Source: Rhodocollybia butyracea (taxonomy: Eukaryota > Basidiomycota > Agaricomycetes > Agaricales > Omphalotaceae). From it: a DNA stretch of 56,349 nucleotides. Positions 10,448 to 22,159 of the stretch are shown here, piece after piece. The DNA lies in the NCBI GenBank assembly GCA_015501585.1, contig JADNRY010000391.1:1-56349 (forward strand), written 5' to 3'. Each line of letters starts with the position of its first letter. Positions within the stretch are counted from its first letter, which is position 1. The position numbers and the translations under genes were made by a program. Under the pieces are notes generated by a model. It ran no database searches and was not told the origin of the DNA. It saw nothing but the letters and a program-made list of their open reading frames with translations.

Positions 10448-11666
10448 ATGTCAATCATAGGTGAAGCCGCTTTGACAGTCGGGCTTAGTCTTAACGTGAT
10501 CAATATCGGTTGCTATCTTCACAAGAACCTGGCCCCTTCCAAAATTTATGAACGTGCGGAACAAAAAGTCCGCAACAACTTTAACAACGAACTCATGATG
10601 GGAAAGCTGATTGAAAGGGACCTGCGTGAAGCATACCACGTTGAAGATATGCGGCGAAAGTAGACCCCCGTGTTATTTATACTGAGACTTACTGAGATTT
10701 GCATACAGAGCCGAAGACTCCCTCAATGAGGCAGCAGCCGACTTGGCAAGTACCAAGGCTTGGGAAATCAGGATTCGCCTTGAGGCGTCCTGGTCTGCCT
10801 ATAAACAGTGCAGACAATATAAAAAAGAGCTCTTGGTGAGGACGGTTTTCCTTTAACCTTTGTGAATCTTAACTTTTGGATAGAAACGGAGCGCAGCTGC
10901 TGAAAGGCTGTACAATATACAGAGGCTTCGCGATAGAAAGGTATTTCAGTCTTCCAGCTTTAAGGCGATGAAATTCAATATCAAACCTAGAGCTCGAATC
11001 CTACCAGTTGCATCTCTAACCGCACTGACTCAGGCTGCGGTATGGAAAAATGTCCAAATCATAATTCGAACTCGCAGTCGTTGCACACCTGCGACACAGG
11101 TTGCGCTATTGAAAAACATCCAGATCATAAATTGAACTCGCAAGATCTGTTCACTTGCCAAGTCCCTCCATCGTCTTCCTCTGCACAACTTGTATCAATG
11201 GACAAGGCTATGAGAGTATCTCCCCATCTATCTTATTCTGACCAGGGAATTCAGTTTGGGGAGGTATCAGATGGTCCACGGGGCCTGTTGTCGGTTCGAC
11301 TAGGAAACGAGATGATAGAGTCAGTACGACGAGGCGACGCCCACCTGGTCGCCGATGTTTTGTGGAAAAATGATGACAGTCCGAGCGTTCGCGATGTTGA
11401 GGTAGCAGACTCATGCTCATATTCTCCTGAACAGCCAAGCCCAAATGTCGTAAGTCCCTTGTGTTTTTTAAATTTTCTTTGCTTACCAGTCGTAGAGGGA
11501 GAACTTCGCTACTAGTGGGACAGCGATACCAGTGAGTTCTTCTGTATTATTTGATATGATATTGAATTAACACTGGGGAACTCAGATTTCAATCCAGTCT
11601 TCGGATACCATCACGGTGGATTCCGATTTTATAATGGGTGAAGTATTTGCTATGATTTCTGGGTGA
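10448..11666 (+). CDS. Membrane-anchored coiled-coil protein with Cys/His-rich duplication, unknown
   Basis: ATG at 10448. Exon 1 ends at 10659 and exon 2 begins at 10709; further exons are inferred near 10883-10940, 10991-11449, 11497-11524 and 11585-11666, with consistent phases. Residues ~3-24 are hydrophobic (TVGLSLNVINIGCYL), a likely signal anchor. A charged helical stretch follows (ERDLREAYHVEDMRRK, then SWSAYKQCRQYKKEL). Then comes a perfect-length tandem duplication of 22 residues, each with the pattern GC..EK.P.H....SQ.L.TC. The C-terminus is Ser/Asp-rich. The plan resembles the genes at 18131-18577 and 41345-41775. No known family is recognised; the later exon boundaries are the least certain. 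Confidence 0.55.
11033..11164 (+). repeat. 66-bp tandem duplication inside a coding exon
   Basis: Two copies with a period of 66 bp (11033 and 11099) each encode 22 residues containing Gly-Cys, Glu-Lys, Pro-x-His and a terminal Thr-Cys. The copies have diverged at both silent and coding positions, but the Cys and His positions are largely kept. Confidence 0.75.
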
Positions 11667-12317
11667 TACTTGTCCACGACCTACTTAGTGTTCTTGATTT
11701 GTTTGTTGTGTTCCATTTCTATCTCAATGCTGTTGTTGTGCTTGTGCATCTACTTATGTATCATGCTGTCTTGCTTTCCATCTGTATCTAACACTTTCTT
11801 GATTTCTGTAGGCTGCGCCGTCATGATTCATCCTTTCTACTGTCCTACCTTATATCAATTTATTTCTAGCTCCCAATCCTTTCCGAAATCGAGCAACAAA
11901 AACCCTATGCAATGGTGTCATTAAGTTGAAGGACAATAGGGCGTACTTCGCACGAATTTGAGTGAAATATAAATGTAGTGGAACCGTTATAGTCGGGTTC
12001 CTTTGGACGTTGAAGGATTCAAAAATTCTAGATACATTTGATAGTCGATGGAGCACTTCCGGTGCATTTTGTCGGGACATCGTATTTGGTGTGTTACTAG
12101 GCGCACTTTTGTCCTGGTACCAACCAGGCTCTAATACCAAAACCGGTTAGCCAAGCCCTGTTGGCTGCGGGGCTGGGAATGAGCTTCAAACTTGATGGGA
12201 TGAAGCGGTTATCCCACACGAGCTTAAATGGGGGTCTTAGTCTAACTGAGGAGCGAATTCTCTAATTACCCCTTAAAATGGGTATTTGTACAAACTTCTA
12301 GTTTCTACGGGTCCAGA
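11667..12317. other. No gene recognised
   Basis: Only short open stretches are present; a hydrophobic one near 11670-11800 reads through low-complexity T-rich sequence. Nothing supports a gene or an RNA. Confidence 0.4.
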
Positions 12318-14836
12318 TCAGATGCTCAGGGACTTGCGCAGTTCTGCCTCCCATCGACTGATTTCGCTGTCTTTGCCTTTCATGTCGCGAACTTCTCTCT
12401 TGGAAGATGAGAGGACTAGATAAAAAAGCAAATGAGACGACGCTAATCTACACGACTAGCAAAAAATGATCGAAACGCACCATCAACGAAAGTGGTGCCT
12501 TGAGGAGTGGCCCAAATCCCAAAATCGACCTCAGTCAAGGTGTTAAGGGCGTCGACGTTGATATCATCACGTAACCGGTCGAGAATCCTCGGTAAGACAT
12601 CACCCAGAGATACAGATACAAAAGCGAGGGTTGAAACAGCTCCGTAACTGGCTTACAGGAAACCTGGCTGAGGAAGAGAGAAAGGAATCACGACATGGAA
12701 TTCAATTATACATCTGGTCAACGGACCTTGGTGTCAGAAACTCACAAACAAGTTCATGACTGGCGATGATAATAGACTGAACTGCCGTGTTCTCTTCGAC
12801 AACTGCATCGACATCGTCTCCAAAGGCCATGGGGCATAAGAGCAGTCCAGAAAGTCGAGAAGGTTTGCTCCAAGGTCTGTCGTCAGATGAGCTCGGAACA
12901 CCACGGGATAAGAAGGCTGTGATCGCATCCCGTACAAGATTGTTGGTGCAGAGCGGATGTGGTTTCCAGAGACGAATGTACATCTCGTCGGATTGGAGGG
13001 GAGACACCGTTGACAACACGATGGAGAAATGCTAATCCGAACTGGTTCTGAAATAGGAAACTGTTCAGCTGCGCACAGGAGAACCGGAGAGACGCAACTC
13101 ACCTAAAGCCTCATTCTTCGAAACCTTGACATTGAAGAACAACAAAGCGGCAACACAAGCTCTCAAAAGCCATTTCTCCTCCTCTGGATCCGTACTTTTT
13201 CGATACACTTTATCTGACAACAAAAACGACGGTTTGTAGAAATCGCCTGTGGAACCTAATTCTTTGATAAAACCTCCTTGAATTTACCCGATTTTGCCAA
13301 CGGGCTTAGAAAACAGAGCAATAACGATATACGCCTCTGGTACTCCCCCGGCTAATGGGTTCGCAGACACATTTTTCAGGGTACCCTTCGAGGGCAGGCA
13401 TGACAGATTTGACAAACGCCAGCATGGCCTCGCTGAAATCGTTCACGTTGGCTTGATCCCCCCACATCGCACTGCCCGCCAGCAAGCAGAACGCCCGTCT
13501 GACAACTGGCTTGTTACTAGCCATTTCTTTCGCGATGAGCCCTGTGACTTCCGATGAGATAGACCTTGTTATTCGCCAGTAAAACGTCTGTACGATGGAT
13601 TCCGAAACAGACGAAGGAGGTAAGGACACAGGCATTGAGTATAATACTACACGATGCTCGGGACCTGAGGTCTTGCCCGTCTTTAGAAGAGTGAACAACC
13701 CGGAGACGGAAACTGTGAGATTTGGGTCGCAGTCCTTGTTCTTTTCGTTGGCAGATATGAGATATTTGAAGAGGGAAGCGGACGAGGTTCGGATGGATGG
13801 GTCTCGAAAAAGGCAGAGAGGACTGGATATCATGACTTGTTATTACAGCCTCAGTGTGCCATGGAAAAAAACTCACCATCCAATGAGTATTCCGGGAACG
13901 AAGAACAGCCTTTATTGTACGAAGTTGCGAAGGGATGTCTGTGGGAGTATATGAGTACGTTTCCACCACAAAGATAGGACAGCTTACTATTAGGTGCTAT
14001 GGCGATCTTGCCGTGACTGTGTATAACGACATAGCTGGGTCTACAAAGCCATTAAATGTGTGAAAATAAGATGAATTAAGCACCTACCTTTAGTTCTGGA
14101 GGAAGTCGTTCTGTAGGCTTTTCTTTCGCGCTCTTCAAGCGAATGAGAATCCTGATATGTTAGCACGATACAACAGCTAACCAGGAAAATTACGGCGTAA
14201 AGCATGTCGGGTCCGGACAAGTGCGCCGCTCTTCACAGACGTTTTAGCGCGATGTGCATAGCATGTCCAGCAGGATGGCCGACGATTCGACTACAGATTT
14301 CTAGGACGAGGTTTCAGTGAAATGAGGGTTTACTTCAAGGTATACGCTGTATATTCCTGAGGACCAGCTTAACAGAACAAACAAGTCTGAAGGCGCATAT
14401 GAGCTGCGAATAGTTAACAATTAGATGGGGAGAATGGCAGGATGTACAACATACCTTAACGAACATTTGGTGAAATGCGCCATTTCGTTCGAGATCCATC
14501 CCACAATCTGCTCAGTAATACCCATTTTAGTTCATCGGCAGGACCGTTCTCAGTTCCAAGCAATTCATCTCTTCGTACAAGCACTATACCAACTTGCTCA
14601 GCCGCTTCTTGCGAAAGACCATCAGAATATCTTGGATATGTGCTTGAAGATGTCCAGGACCTGCGATAGAGCCAGATCTAACATAAAAAAGTCAATAAAT
14701 ACCTGGACTAAAATGAACAAAATAAAACACACCTCCGTGTCTTGCCAACATCACGAAGAAACGAAATCCGAACACTCATCCCGCTTTCCATGAGTATATT
14801 CTGAGCTGCTAACATCGAGTTTGACCACTGATCCAT
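12318..14836 (-). pseudogene. GCN1-like N-terminal fragment, truncated and frame-broken
   Basis: Read on the minus strand from an ATG at 14836, successive pieces match the order of GCN1, the ribosome-associated activator of the eIF2-alpha kinase Gcn2. They are an N-terminal SVRISFLRDVG segment, a VRRDELLGTENGP segment, SSYAPSDLFVLLSW, a HEAT-type stretch ending KEMASNKPVVRRAF, then KPSFLLSDKVYRKST, FGLAFLHRVV, then VDFGIWATPQGTTFVD, and finally ISRWEAELRKSL. These cover only the amino-terminal part of a protein that is normally about 2,600 residues. Frame changes lie near 13390 (Glu/Gly junction), in the 13260-13300 region, and in 12860-12890; there are also in-frame stops. After the last motif a stop at 12318-12320 ends the similarity. 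This is a truncated copy, not the housekeeping gene. The Gcn2-binding C-terminal region is absent. Confidence 0.75.
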
Positions 14837-16914
14837 GGCTTAATCTCTCTGCCAGGATTCCGTAGAACCAGAACCATCGTCGTCGAATTTCCCTGCCGAA
14901 GAAAGTCATGACTGAATATCCGATTTACTCATCGGGCCAGAGTCTTCGTCTCTCGACTTGAGTTTTGAGAGGCGAACTTGTTCGGACGTCGTGTTGAAAA
15001 GAAGCGAAAATTTAGACCTTTAAGTGGCAACCCCGGTGCCGTTCAAGTCGATGAGTCGAATAGGAATGCTTCATTCTGCAACAGGTCAGGTCAGCACAGG
15101 TAAAGACGACAGGTTCAGAAACGTACTGTTATAGCTGTAGCCAGCGGCAAACCTCTTCTCTTTTTCCATCAGCAAGGACATCCTCCCCATACATGGCCAC
15201 TTATCACCGCTCTCCTCCTCCAACATCGCTGCTCCCCAAGACAGAGCGGAAGGTGGCAGAGGCCTACTCGACTGAGTGCAGACACCCACAGAATCGAGGA
15301 AGCCAAGAGGTAGCGTGTTGGGCTGGCTTCCACTTAGCGTATTGGATAACGAGAGTGGGTCCTCTGATCTTAGGCCATGAAATGAACTGCTCCAATCTGC
15401 AAAAGCGAGTCAGTACAAGCAACGACGATAAGTTCATAAACGTACCGCTGTATATTCGTGCCCTTCTAATTTGAGATCTTGTGATTCAGTGCTGAAGGTT
15501 CTGAGACTGTTGGGGTGTGAGGAGGTCAATCAACATAATACAACAGATCTATGGAAAAATCAGTGAATGAATGGAATTCCGGAAGTAAAGTTTCACAACA
15601 GAATACTAGCTCGAATTCGTTTCTTTTCACCCGACGATTCACGCATGAGGCCAAGTTATTTGCCAACATTGCATGTAATGTGGCCAAGGTTCACGTAGTC
15701 AAATACATTGCGATGCAGAAGAATCCAACTTTCACCGACCACTTAATCTCTATTCGCAGCATTAAAGGCTCCTAGAGTGTGTCATGGCGGGAAATGAGGC
15801 GTTTTTATGCACATGGGAATTTTTTGGACAAGACAACAGTAGTCACTGAGCGAACTTCAGACGTACTACTACTAGTAGTACTAAGTAGACGTCCGTTACG
15901 ATCACGTTACTATGTTGCCTGGCGGGCGCTTACTACCCACGCTCTCATCTCATGTCAACGGAATCGGATACTCTGTGCGAAGTTTCATCCGAAAAACTGT
16001 TAAGTATGCTGACGGTCGACAAGTAAGCCCTCCTTTACCTTACATAGTCCGGATATTCCGGATAGCAGAATTAACGAAGCACTTTAATATAGGTCTACCA
16101 AGTTCACTGGTGTGCGTTTGAGTTCAACGTGTGAAGACCTGTTCTGGTCGTGCCAAGGGATACTGTGCAGAATGCATGGTTACTTTGCTGAGAAACTCTA
16201 GACTCGAAAACTTGACTGGTCGAATTAAATGTAACTCATTACGCATAAATTCTGATAATAATCCATTACTAAGTCCTTGTTGCCGGCAAGATGGTTATCT
16301 TGTAGCAATCGAATGGATCTTGATCCATGATTATGAAGCTAGAACTCAATCGAAGAAAAAGGCCAAGGAGAAGCGTGAACAGGCCAAGAAATTATGTAGA
16401 AAGAATCTACCAGATGACCAGTTAGGGATAACAAATGAGTGGAGAATAGATTCGTCAGAAAAGGCTGTTGATATCCCGGACCTCATTGTGCGCCGCCCAC
16501 ATGAACAGCGTTCAGTATCCAGCATCAGAGATGTCGATACAATCGAAACAAGAACCTAAGATCAACACTGAAGTATGCTTAGGACTAAATGACGAACACG
16601 TTAGTCAAGACTCACAGAGCATAAGTTGCCTGAAAGTCTCTCTCGCGCACTCATTTCCAAGTGCCAGAAAAAAAACTTGATCCTTTACGGCCTCTGGTTC
16701 AAAAAGACCTATTTACTCAGGCCAAGATGTCAGACAGCCGACTTTGGGTTAGCAATATGAAGTCATTGCTTGTGAGCGCTCTAGGCGAAAGACCGCGGTA
16801 TCAACTTCAAGTTCTCATAGCAATGCAGGTTGAACTCTTCTTTTTATAACAAAAAACACATCTCTCTGCCGTTGCCACAGAGCCTATCGCAGTAAACAGA
16901 AGTACGAAGGATGT
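14837..16914. other. No intact gene; mixed remnants
   Basis: Apart from the repeat at 15976-16110, no family is recognised. Open stretches at 16131-16559 (Lys/Glu-rich, QSKKKAKEKREQAKK) could be a decayed exon of the same unknown gene that the repeat belongs to. A short near-palindrome of TAC/TAG triplets lies at about 15865-15885. Confidence 0.35.
15976..16110 (+). repeat. Dispersed gene fragment, copy 1 (second copy at 34165)
   Basis: The segment encoding a FHPKN/FIRK-type stretch followed by KYADGR and a GTAAG donor, then a ~60-bp gap and a segment with CACTTTAATATAGG..ACCAAGTTCA, recurs at 34165-34305 with about the same spacing. The layout suggests two exons and one intron of a repeated gene family. 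Neither copy has an extended intact frame. Confidence 0.5.
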
Positions 16915-17768
16915 TTATTGACGCGGAACAGCGGCGTGTAAACCCAGATACTTAGCGATAAGGGCGTAGACAGCCACAACGATTATCGCAACAAAATCTC
17001 CAGCCAATACCATCGCCACCACAGCCCCTGCAGTAAGAAGCCCAAGAAGAGCCATAAAAGTGGCAAAAATGGAAGAAACCCTGATCTATATATAAAAATG
17101 TCTAGGTTCAGTTCACGGCTGCAGATTCAACAGGTGACGAGCTTCATACCGTCACTCCCTCCCCCTGATGGAATCTCACCCGGATTGCACCCACATAAAT
17201 TAACGACACGCCAAATAGGAACATTCCAGAGAATGAGACGCGCGGATTGACCATGAGGGCATGGTTAAAAGTAGCACCGAAGCCTACTAATGCAGTCAAG
17301 AGACCAATTCGATAAAGATTTTGCCACATTAGTCCCGAAATACCAAAAACAACCTATCGAAAGAAATGAGCCAAGGGAGGCCAATACAATGAGTTGAGAA
17401 ACTGACAATTTCTACTTCTGGGTCGCCAATTTCCCCAGCTTCGGCATCGAAAAATTCGGTGTTCAAAGGGATATACCCCTCGAAAATTCCGGTGAAACGG
17501 AATCTCACATTATTGGCAGGGCCAGGACCAAGTATGGGGTCTTCGGTAGCTTCTTCGTCGCCAGCACTGCCGACGCTCTGGGCGTCATAACTGTCAGTGC
17601 TCTGGTGGTCACTCTGTGGACTGACAGTGAGCCAAATGAAAATAAAAGTGTAGGCAAAGTTAGCCTCACCGCTGCCTGCTCTGGATTCCCCGGTACCCTG
17701 TGGCCTTCGTTTGTGATACGGACCAAGTCTCCTAAGTCTCCTTCGACGTTATCATCTGGATTGCTCAT
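16915..17768 (-). CDS. Multi-spanning membrane protein, unknown
   Basis: ATG at 17768; stop at 16915. Inferred exons join in frame: an acidic soluble N-terminus (SNPDDNVEGDLGDLV, later AGDEEATEDP), then after two introns a hydrophobic region. Likely membrane segments are LLTALVGFGATFNHALM, FSGMFLFGVSLIYVGAI, a third starting ATFMALLGLLTAGAVVAM and a fourth FVAIIVVAVYALIAKYL. The last exon is joined through a GTATGA donor that would otherwise be read as Val-stop; without that intron the protein would end earlier with two spans. No charged motif typical of a transporter or enzyme is seen. No family is recognised, but composition and splicing support a real gene. Confidence 0.6.
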
Positions 17769-18130
17769 ACTGATCAGGCTCGAGGGTTAGTGCAGCAGAA
17801 GAAAAAGACGTAGGTTTTTTATTGTGACTAGGTCAGCCTCGTGTGATACACACATGCACTATTTTTTGTCTTTGGCAAAATTACTGGCATCGCATCGATG
17901 GCAATAAACATGATTGATGGATGTTGAAGTTTTGAAGCTCCGTCGACACGGGGTGACGATTGTGAAACCTCTCTTTAACTTAAGGCATGGAGTAAGGCTG
18001 TTCACAAAAGGCCGCTTGAACAATAGCTTCTTCCATATCAAACTACACTGACTACGCCGCTTCCAATTCTACGGACCACAAGGCTTGCCTTCTTGGCAAG
18101 CGTGTCCTTCGGCAAAATGACTCGAAGCAT

Positions 18131-18577
18131 CTACGACCTCTCGACTGGTTGTTCCTCTCCCGCTGTAATATATCCAACATCGTTTCTCTGCCACTGCAGC
18201 TGCTCAATTCTACCCTGGTGTACCATCGCGAGCTGTTGAAAGATGCGACCGAGAGCTCGGTGGACATGTATTTCTTTATCAAGAAAAAGGGTCGTTTCCT
18301 TCCGAGCAAGCGCCGCCTCTCTGAGAGCTACGTCGGCCTCTCGTTGTGCAAGCTCTTCCTGATATGAATGCAAATGAGCTCGGGTGCTTCGCTACATATT
18401 TAGTGTTTAGTGAATAAACCTAAACTCAAGCTTGAACATAAATGAACGTACGTAGTTACAAACGATGAAAGCCAGGAGTAGAACAATAATAACGATCTCT
18501 CTAGTCCCTTCAAAGCGGAGCGATCGAATGAAATAATCGGCCTCTGTGTGACTCTTGGTGGGGTCGGAAAAACTCAT
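18131..18577 (-). CDS. Single-span membrane protein with charged coiled coil, unknown
   Basis: Exon 1 starts with ATG at 18577 and encodes a short polar N-terminus and one hydrophobic span, EIVIIVLLLAFIVCNY. After an intron beginning GTACGT the second exon encodes a strongly charged helix: QEELAQREADVALREAALAR, then a segment ending EQLQWQRNDV, and stops at 18131. The repeated RE-containing heptad pattern indicates a coiled coil. The overall plan, and even the coiled-coil pattern (RE spacing followed by a phenylalanine-rich stretch), matches the gene at 41345-41775, so the two are probably paralogues. Topology is likely a short outside or lumenal N-terminus and a cytosolic coil, by inference only. 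Confidence 0.6.
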
Positions 18578-19229
18578 AGTAGGACTGTTGGTGAGGTCAC
18601 TGAAGCGCAGAAGAATGAAGCTTTTCAAGGGATTTGTCTCACAGTGGAGTCACACATAACATCCGGCAACGTGTAATCACATCACAGAATGGATAGATTG
18701 ACAGAAGCCGCACTGAAACCTGCTGGTGATCGATGTAACTTGAAATCCGATGTCAAGTAAGAGACGCTTTGCCCGGCTTAAACGAGGTTTTTATGAAACA
18801 AACAAAGAATCTACGGGAAATTTGGCTCCTTTAATGCCGTAGATGTGATGATTTTACAAAAACAAAGCTGATTCACACGAGCACACATTATGATACGCTT
18901 GATCTGAGGCATGCAACTAGCGGAAAAACGACAAAAATATGTTGGCTCAGGGTACATAATATGGATCAGAACCCGCTTGGTGTAGCAGCCTTTTGTAAGT
19001 CAAGTAAAGAGTCTATGCGGCTATTTTGTAGGCCATGGTTTCTCGCCCTCCATTGATACTTAACAAGAGCAATCGCCGTCATGTCGGAATCGTCAGAAAC
19101 AGTCCATATTCGATGAGGTCTCTTATATATTGAGACTGGCATTGGATTATCCTCGCCATCGGGGGTAAACTCAGGACTTAGACAGTGTATGTTGCCGACA
19201 GGTTCACCATGGACATCAGGAAAAGGCTA
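18578..19229. other. No gene recognised
   Basis: AT-rich sequence without a supported gene. It leads into the TTGAGG-rich minisatellite that flanks the satellite arrays. Confidence 0.4.
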
Positions 19230-19510
19230 ATAGACTCAAGCCAACTTGAGCCAACTTGAGGCCAACTTCAGTATATTTGCCAACTTGAGGCCAACCTGAG
19301 TATATTTGTCAACTTGAGGTTGACATGGGCCAACTTGAGTATATTTGTCAACTTGAGGTTGACCTGGGCCAACTTGAGTAGATTTGCCAACTTGAGGCTA
19401 ACCTGGGTCAACTTGAGTAGATTTGTTAGCTTGAGATCAACCAGGGTCAACCTCAGTAGATTTGTCAACTTGAGGTTAACTTGAGATTAACTGAAGTCAA
19501 CTTGAGCTTA
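19230..19510 (+). repeat. Minisatellite of CAACTTGAG-type units
   Basis: Degenerate units built on CAACTTGAGG followed by CCAACCTGAGTA and TATTTG repeat about every 30 bp, roughly eight to nine times. The same word in inverted orientation (CTTGAAGTTGG) occupies 24400-24560 on the far side of the satellite arrays. Confidence 0.85.
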
Positions 19511-19659
19511 ACCTGGTATAAGGCATGTACTGAGTTCAACTGTAGAGTAGTAATGCCCAAAGTTGCTATTTAAGTTGAACTTGAATGAGGTTTAGGTTTA
19601 AAAAAGATCAATTGTGTAGACAGAGGTCATTAGGTATCTAGACAAATTCTATACAACTG

Positions 19660-21820
19660 GGGGTAGTGTGGGATGGGACCAGGGTAGAAAAGTGCAAAGA
19701 CAGGAAGTGAATAAAGGAACATAGAGAGGCTCCCTAGAGACTGTGAATGTGCCCTACATTTAAAATGAGAGAAAACCAAGGGAGAGATGGCAAAAACATC
19801 AAAAATCACCTAAGTGAGACTGACCAGGGGGAGATGACCCAGATGGAAAGTGACCAGGAAGTGAGTAGAGGAGCATAGGGAGGGTCCTAAGCGAATGTGA
19901 ATGGGCCCTACCTCGGAAGAATTGAATGAAAATTGAATGAGTTATGGCAAAAACATTGAAAATCACCTATATGATGAGAGAGTGATGGAAAAAGTTGGGA
20001 ATTGCTCTAGCGTGAGTAAGGCGATAGTGAGGGGGTACCTAGGGGATCTAAACGAGCCCTGGACGAAAGAAATCGAATGGAAACTGATGGAAATATAGCA
20101 AATACAGCGAAAATCACCTAAGTGAGACTGACCAGGGGGAGATGACCAAGATGGAAGGTGATCAAGAAGTGAGTAGAGGAGCATAGAGAGGGTCCTAAGC
20201 GAATGTGAACGGGCCCTACCTCGGAAAAATTGAGTGAAAATTGAAGAAGTTATGGCAAAAACATTGAAAATCACCTATATGATGAGAGAGAGATGGAAAA
20301 AGTTGGGAATTGCTCTAGCGTGAGTAAGGCGATAGTGAGGGGGTACCTAGGGGATCTAAACGAGCCCTGGACGAAAGAAATTGAATGAGAACTGAGGGAA
20401 ATATGGCAAAAACAGCGAAAATCACCTAAGTGAGACTGACCAGGGGGAGATGACCAAGATGAAAGGTGATCAAGAAGTGAGTAGAGGAGCATGGAGAGGG
20501 TCCTAAGCGAATGTGAACGGGCCCTACCTCGGAAAAATTGAGTGAGAATTGAAGGAGTTATGGCAAAAACATTGAAAATCACCTATATGACGAGAGAGAG
20601 ATGGAAAAAGTTGGGAATTGCTCTAGCGTGAGTACAGCGACAGTGAGGGGGTACCTAGGGGATCTAAACGAGCCCTGGACGAAAGAAATTGAATGAGAAC
20701 TGAGGGAAATATGGCAAAAACAGCGAAAATCACCTAAGTGAGACTGACCAGGGTGAGATGACCAATATGAAAGGTGATCAAGAAGTGAGTAGAGGAGCAT
20801 AGAGAGGGTCCTAAGCGAATGTGAACGGGCCCTACCTCGGAAAAATTGAGTGAGAATTGAAGGAGTTATGGCAAAAACATTGAAAATCACCTATATGACG
20901 AGAGAGAGATGGAAAAAGTTGGGAATTGCTCTAGCGTGAGTACAGCGACAGTGAGGGGGTACCTAGGGGATCTAAACGAGCCCTGGACGAAAGAAATTGA
21001 ATAAGAACTGATGGAATTATGGCAAATACAGCGAAAACCACCTAAATGAGACTGACCAGGGTGAGATGACCAAGATGGAAAGTGACCAAGAAGTGAGTGG
21101 AGGAGCATGGAGAGGGTCCTAAGCGAATGTGAACGGGCCCTACCTCGGAAAAATTGAGTGAAAATTGAAGGAGTTATGGCAAAAACATTGAAAATCACCT
21201 ATATGACGAGAGAGAGATGGAAAAAGTTGGGAATTGCTCTAGCGTGAGTACAGCGACAGTGAGGGGGTACCTAGGGGATCTAAACGAGCCCTGGACGAAA
21301 GAAATTGAATGAGAACTGAGGGAAATATGGCAAAAACAGCGAAAATCACCTAAGTGAGACTGACCAGGGGGAGATGACCAAGATGAAAGGTGATCAAGAA
21401 GTGAGTAGAGGAGCATGGAGAGGGTCCTAAGCGAATGTGAACGGGCCCTACCTCGGAAAAATTGAGTGAAAATTGAAGAAGTTATGGCAAAAAACATTGA
21501 AAATCACCTATATGATGAGAGAGAGATGGAAAAAGTTGGGAATTGCTCTAGCGTGAGTAAGGCGATAGTGAGGGGGTACCTAGGGGATCTAAACGAGCCC
21601 TGGACGAAAGAAATCGAATGGAAACTGATGGAAATATGGCAAAAAACAGCGAAAATCACTTAAGTGAGAATGAACTGAGGAGTGCTGAACAACATGGGGA
21701 ACTGATCATATGAGATCAAAGCAGCATAGAGAATATCTTTAGGCAATGTGAGTGAGCCCTACTTTGAAGAAATTGCATGAAAACTGCAGGAGATATAATA
21801 AGAAGACAAAAAAAATGCCT
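19660..21820 (-). repeat. Satellite array, left arm: ~308-bp dimeric units
   Basis: Five near-identical units with a period of 308 bp (for example at 19963, 20271, 20579, 20887 and 21195) are flanked by more diverged units at both ends. Each unit is two diverged ~154-bp halves that both begin with GGTGATTTTC on the minus strand: one half contains TCGTCCAGGGCTCG, the other CGAGGTAGGGCCCG. The array is the reverse complement of 22160-24285. Open frames of 103 codons that chain through it are a by-product of the repeat, since the frame changes from unit to unit. Confidence 0.95.
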
Positions 21821-22159
21821 AAGTCTGATGGTCATGTGTTAACTTATGACAAATCATTCAACTTGCATGTTCTCGCTCCTCCACCATCGTCTCTGGGATT
21901 CCCTGCTGTGTTGCCAACAAATCCATCCACCATTAGTCTTTCTTTATTACCCATTTGTTTTGTTTATTTTCTCACTGTAACTGTCTTTCTCGAGAGGCCG
22001 AGCTTGGACATGGTTAAGATAGCACAGTTACAGGCAGCTGCCACCTTTCTCGAGGTTCTTTGGAACTGGTCATGATAGAGCGTTGCATTTTTACTCCTTC
22101 TTACTGTTCCTCTCTGCCTCTTTAATCTTGTCTCAGCAACTCCCCATACTGTCTGTCCC
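21821..22159. other. Unique core between the two opposed satellite arrays
   Basis: About 340 bp without satellite similarity lie between the arms. The inner edge of each arm is a diverged half unit. The core contains no convincing gene; it includes CT-rich stretches and a pyrimidine-rich segment near 22090-22130. Confidence 0.6.

Noticed and set aside
15865..15885. TAC/TAG triplet palindrome
   Set aside because: Short, low-complexity and not tied to any feature; likely chance.
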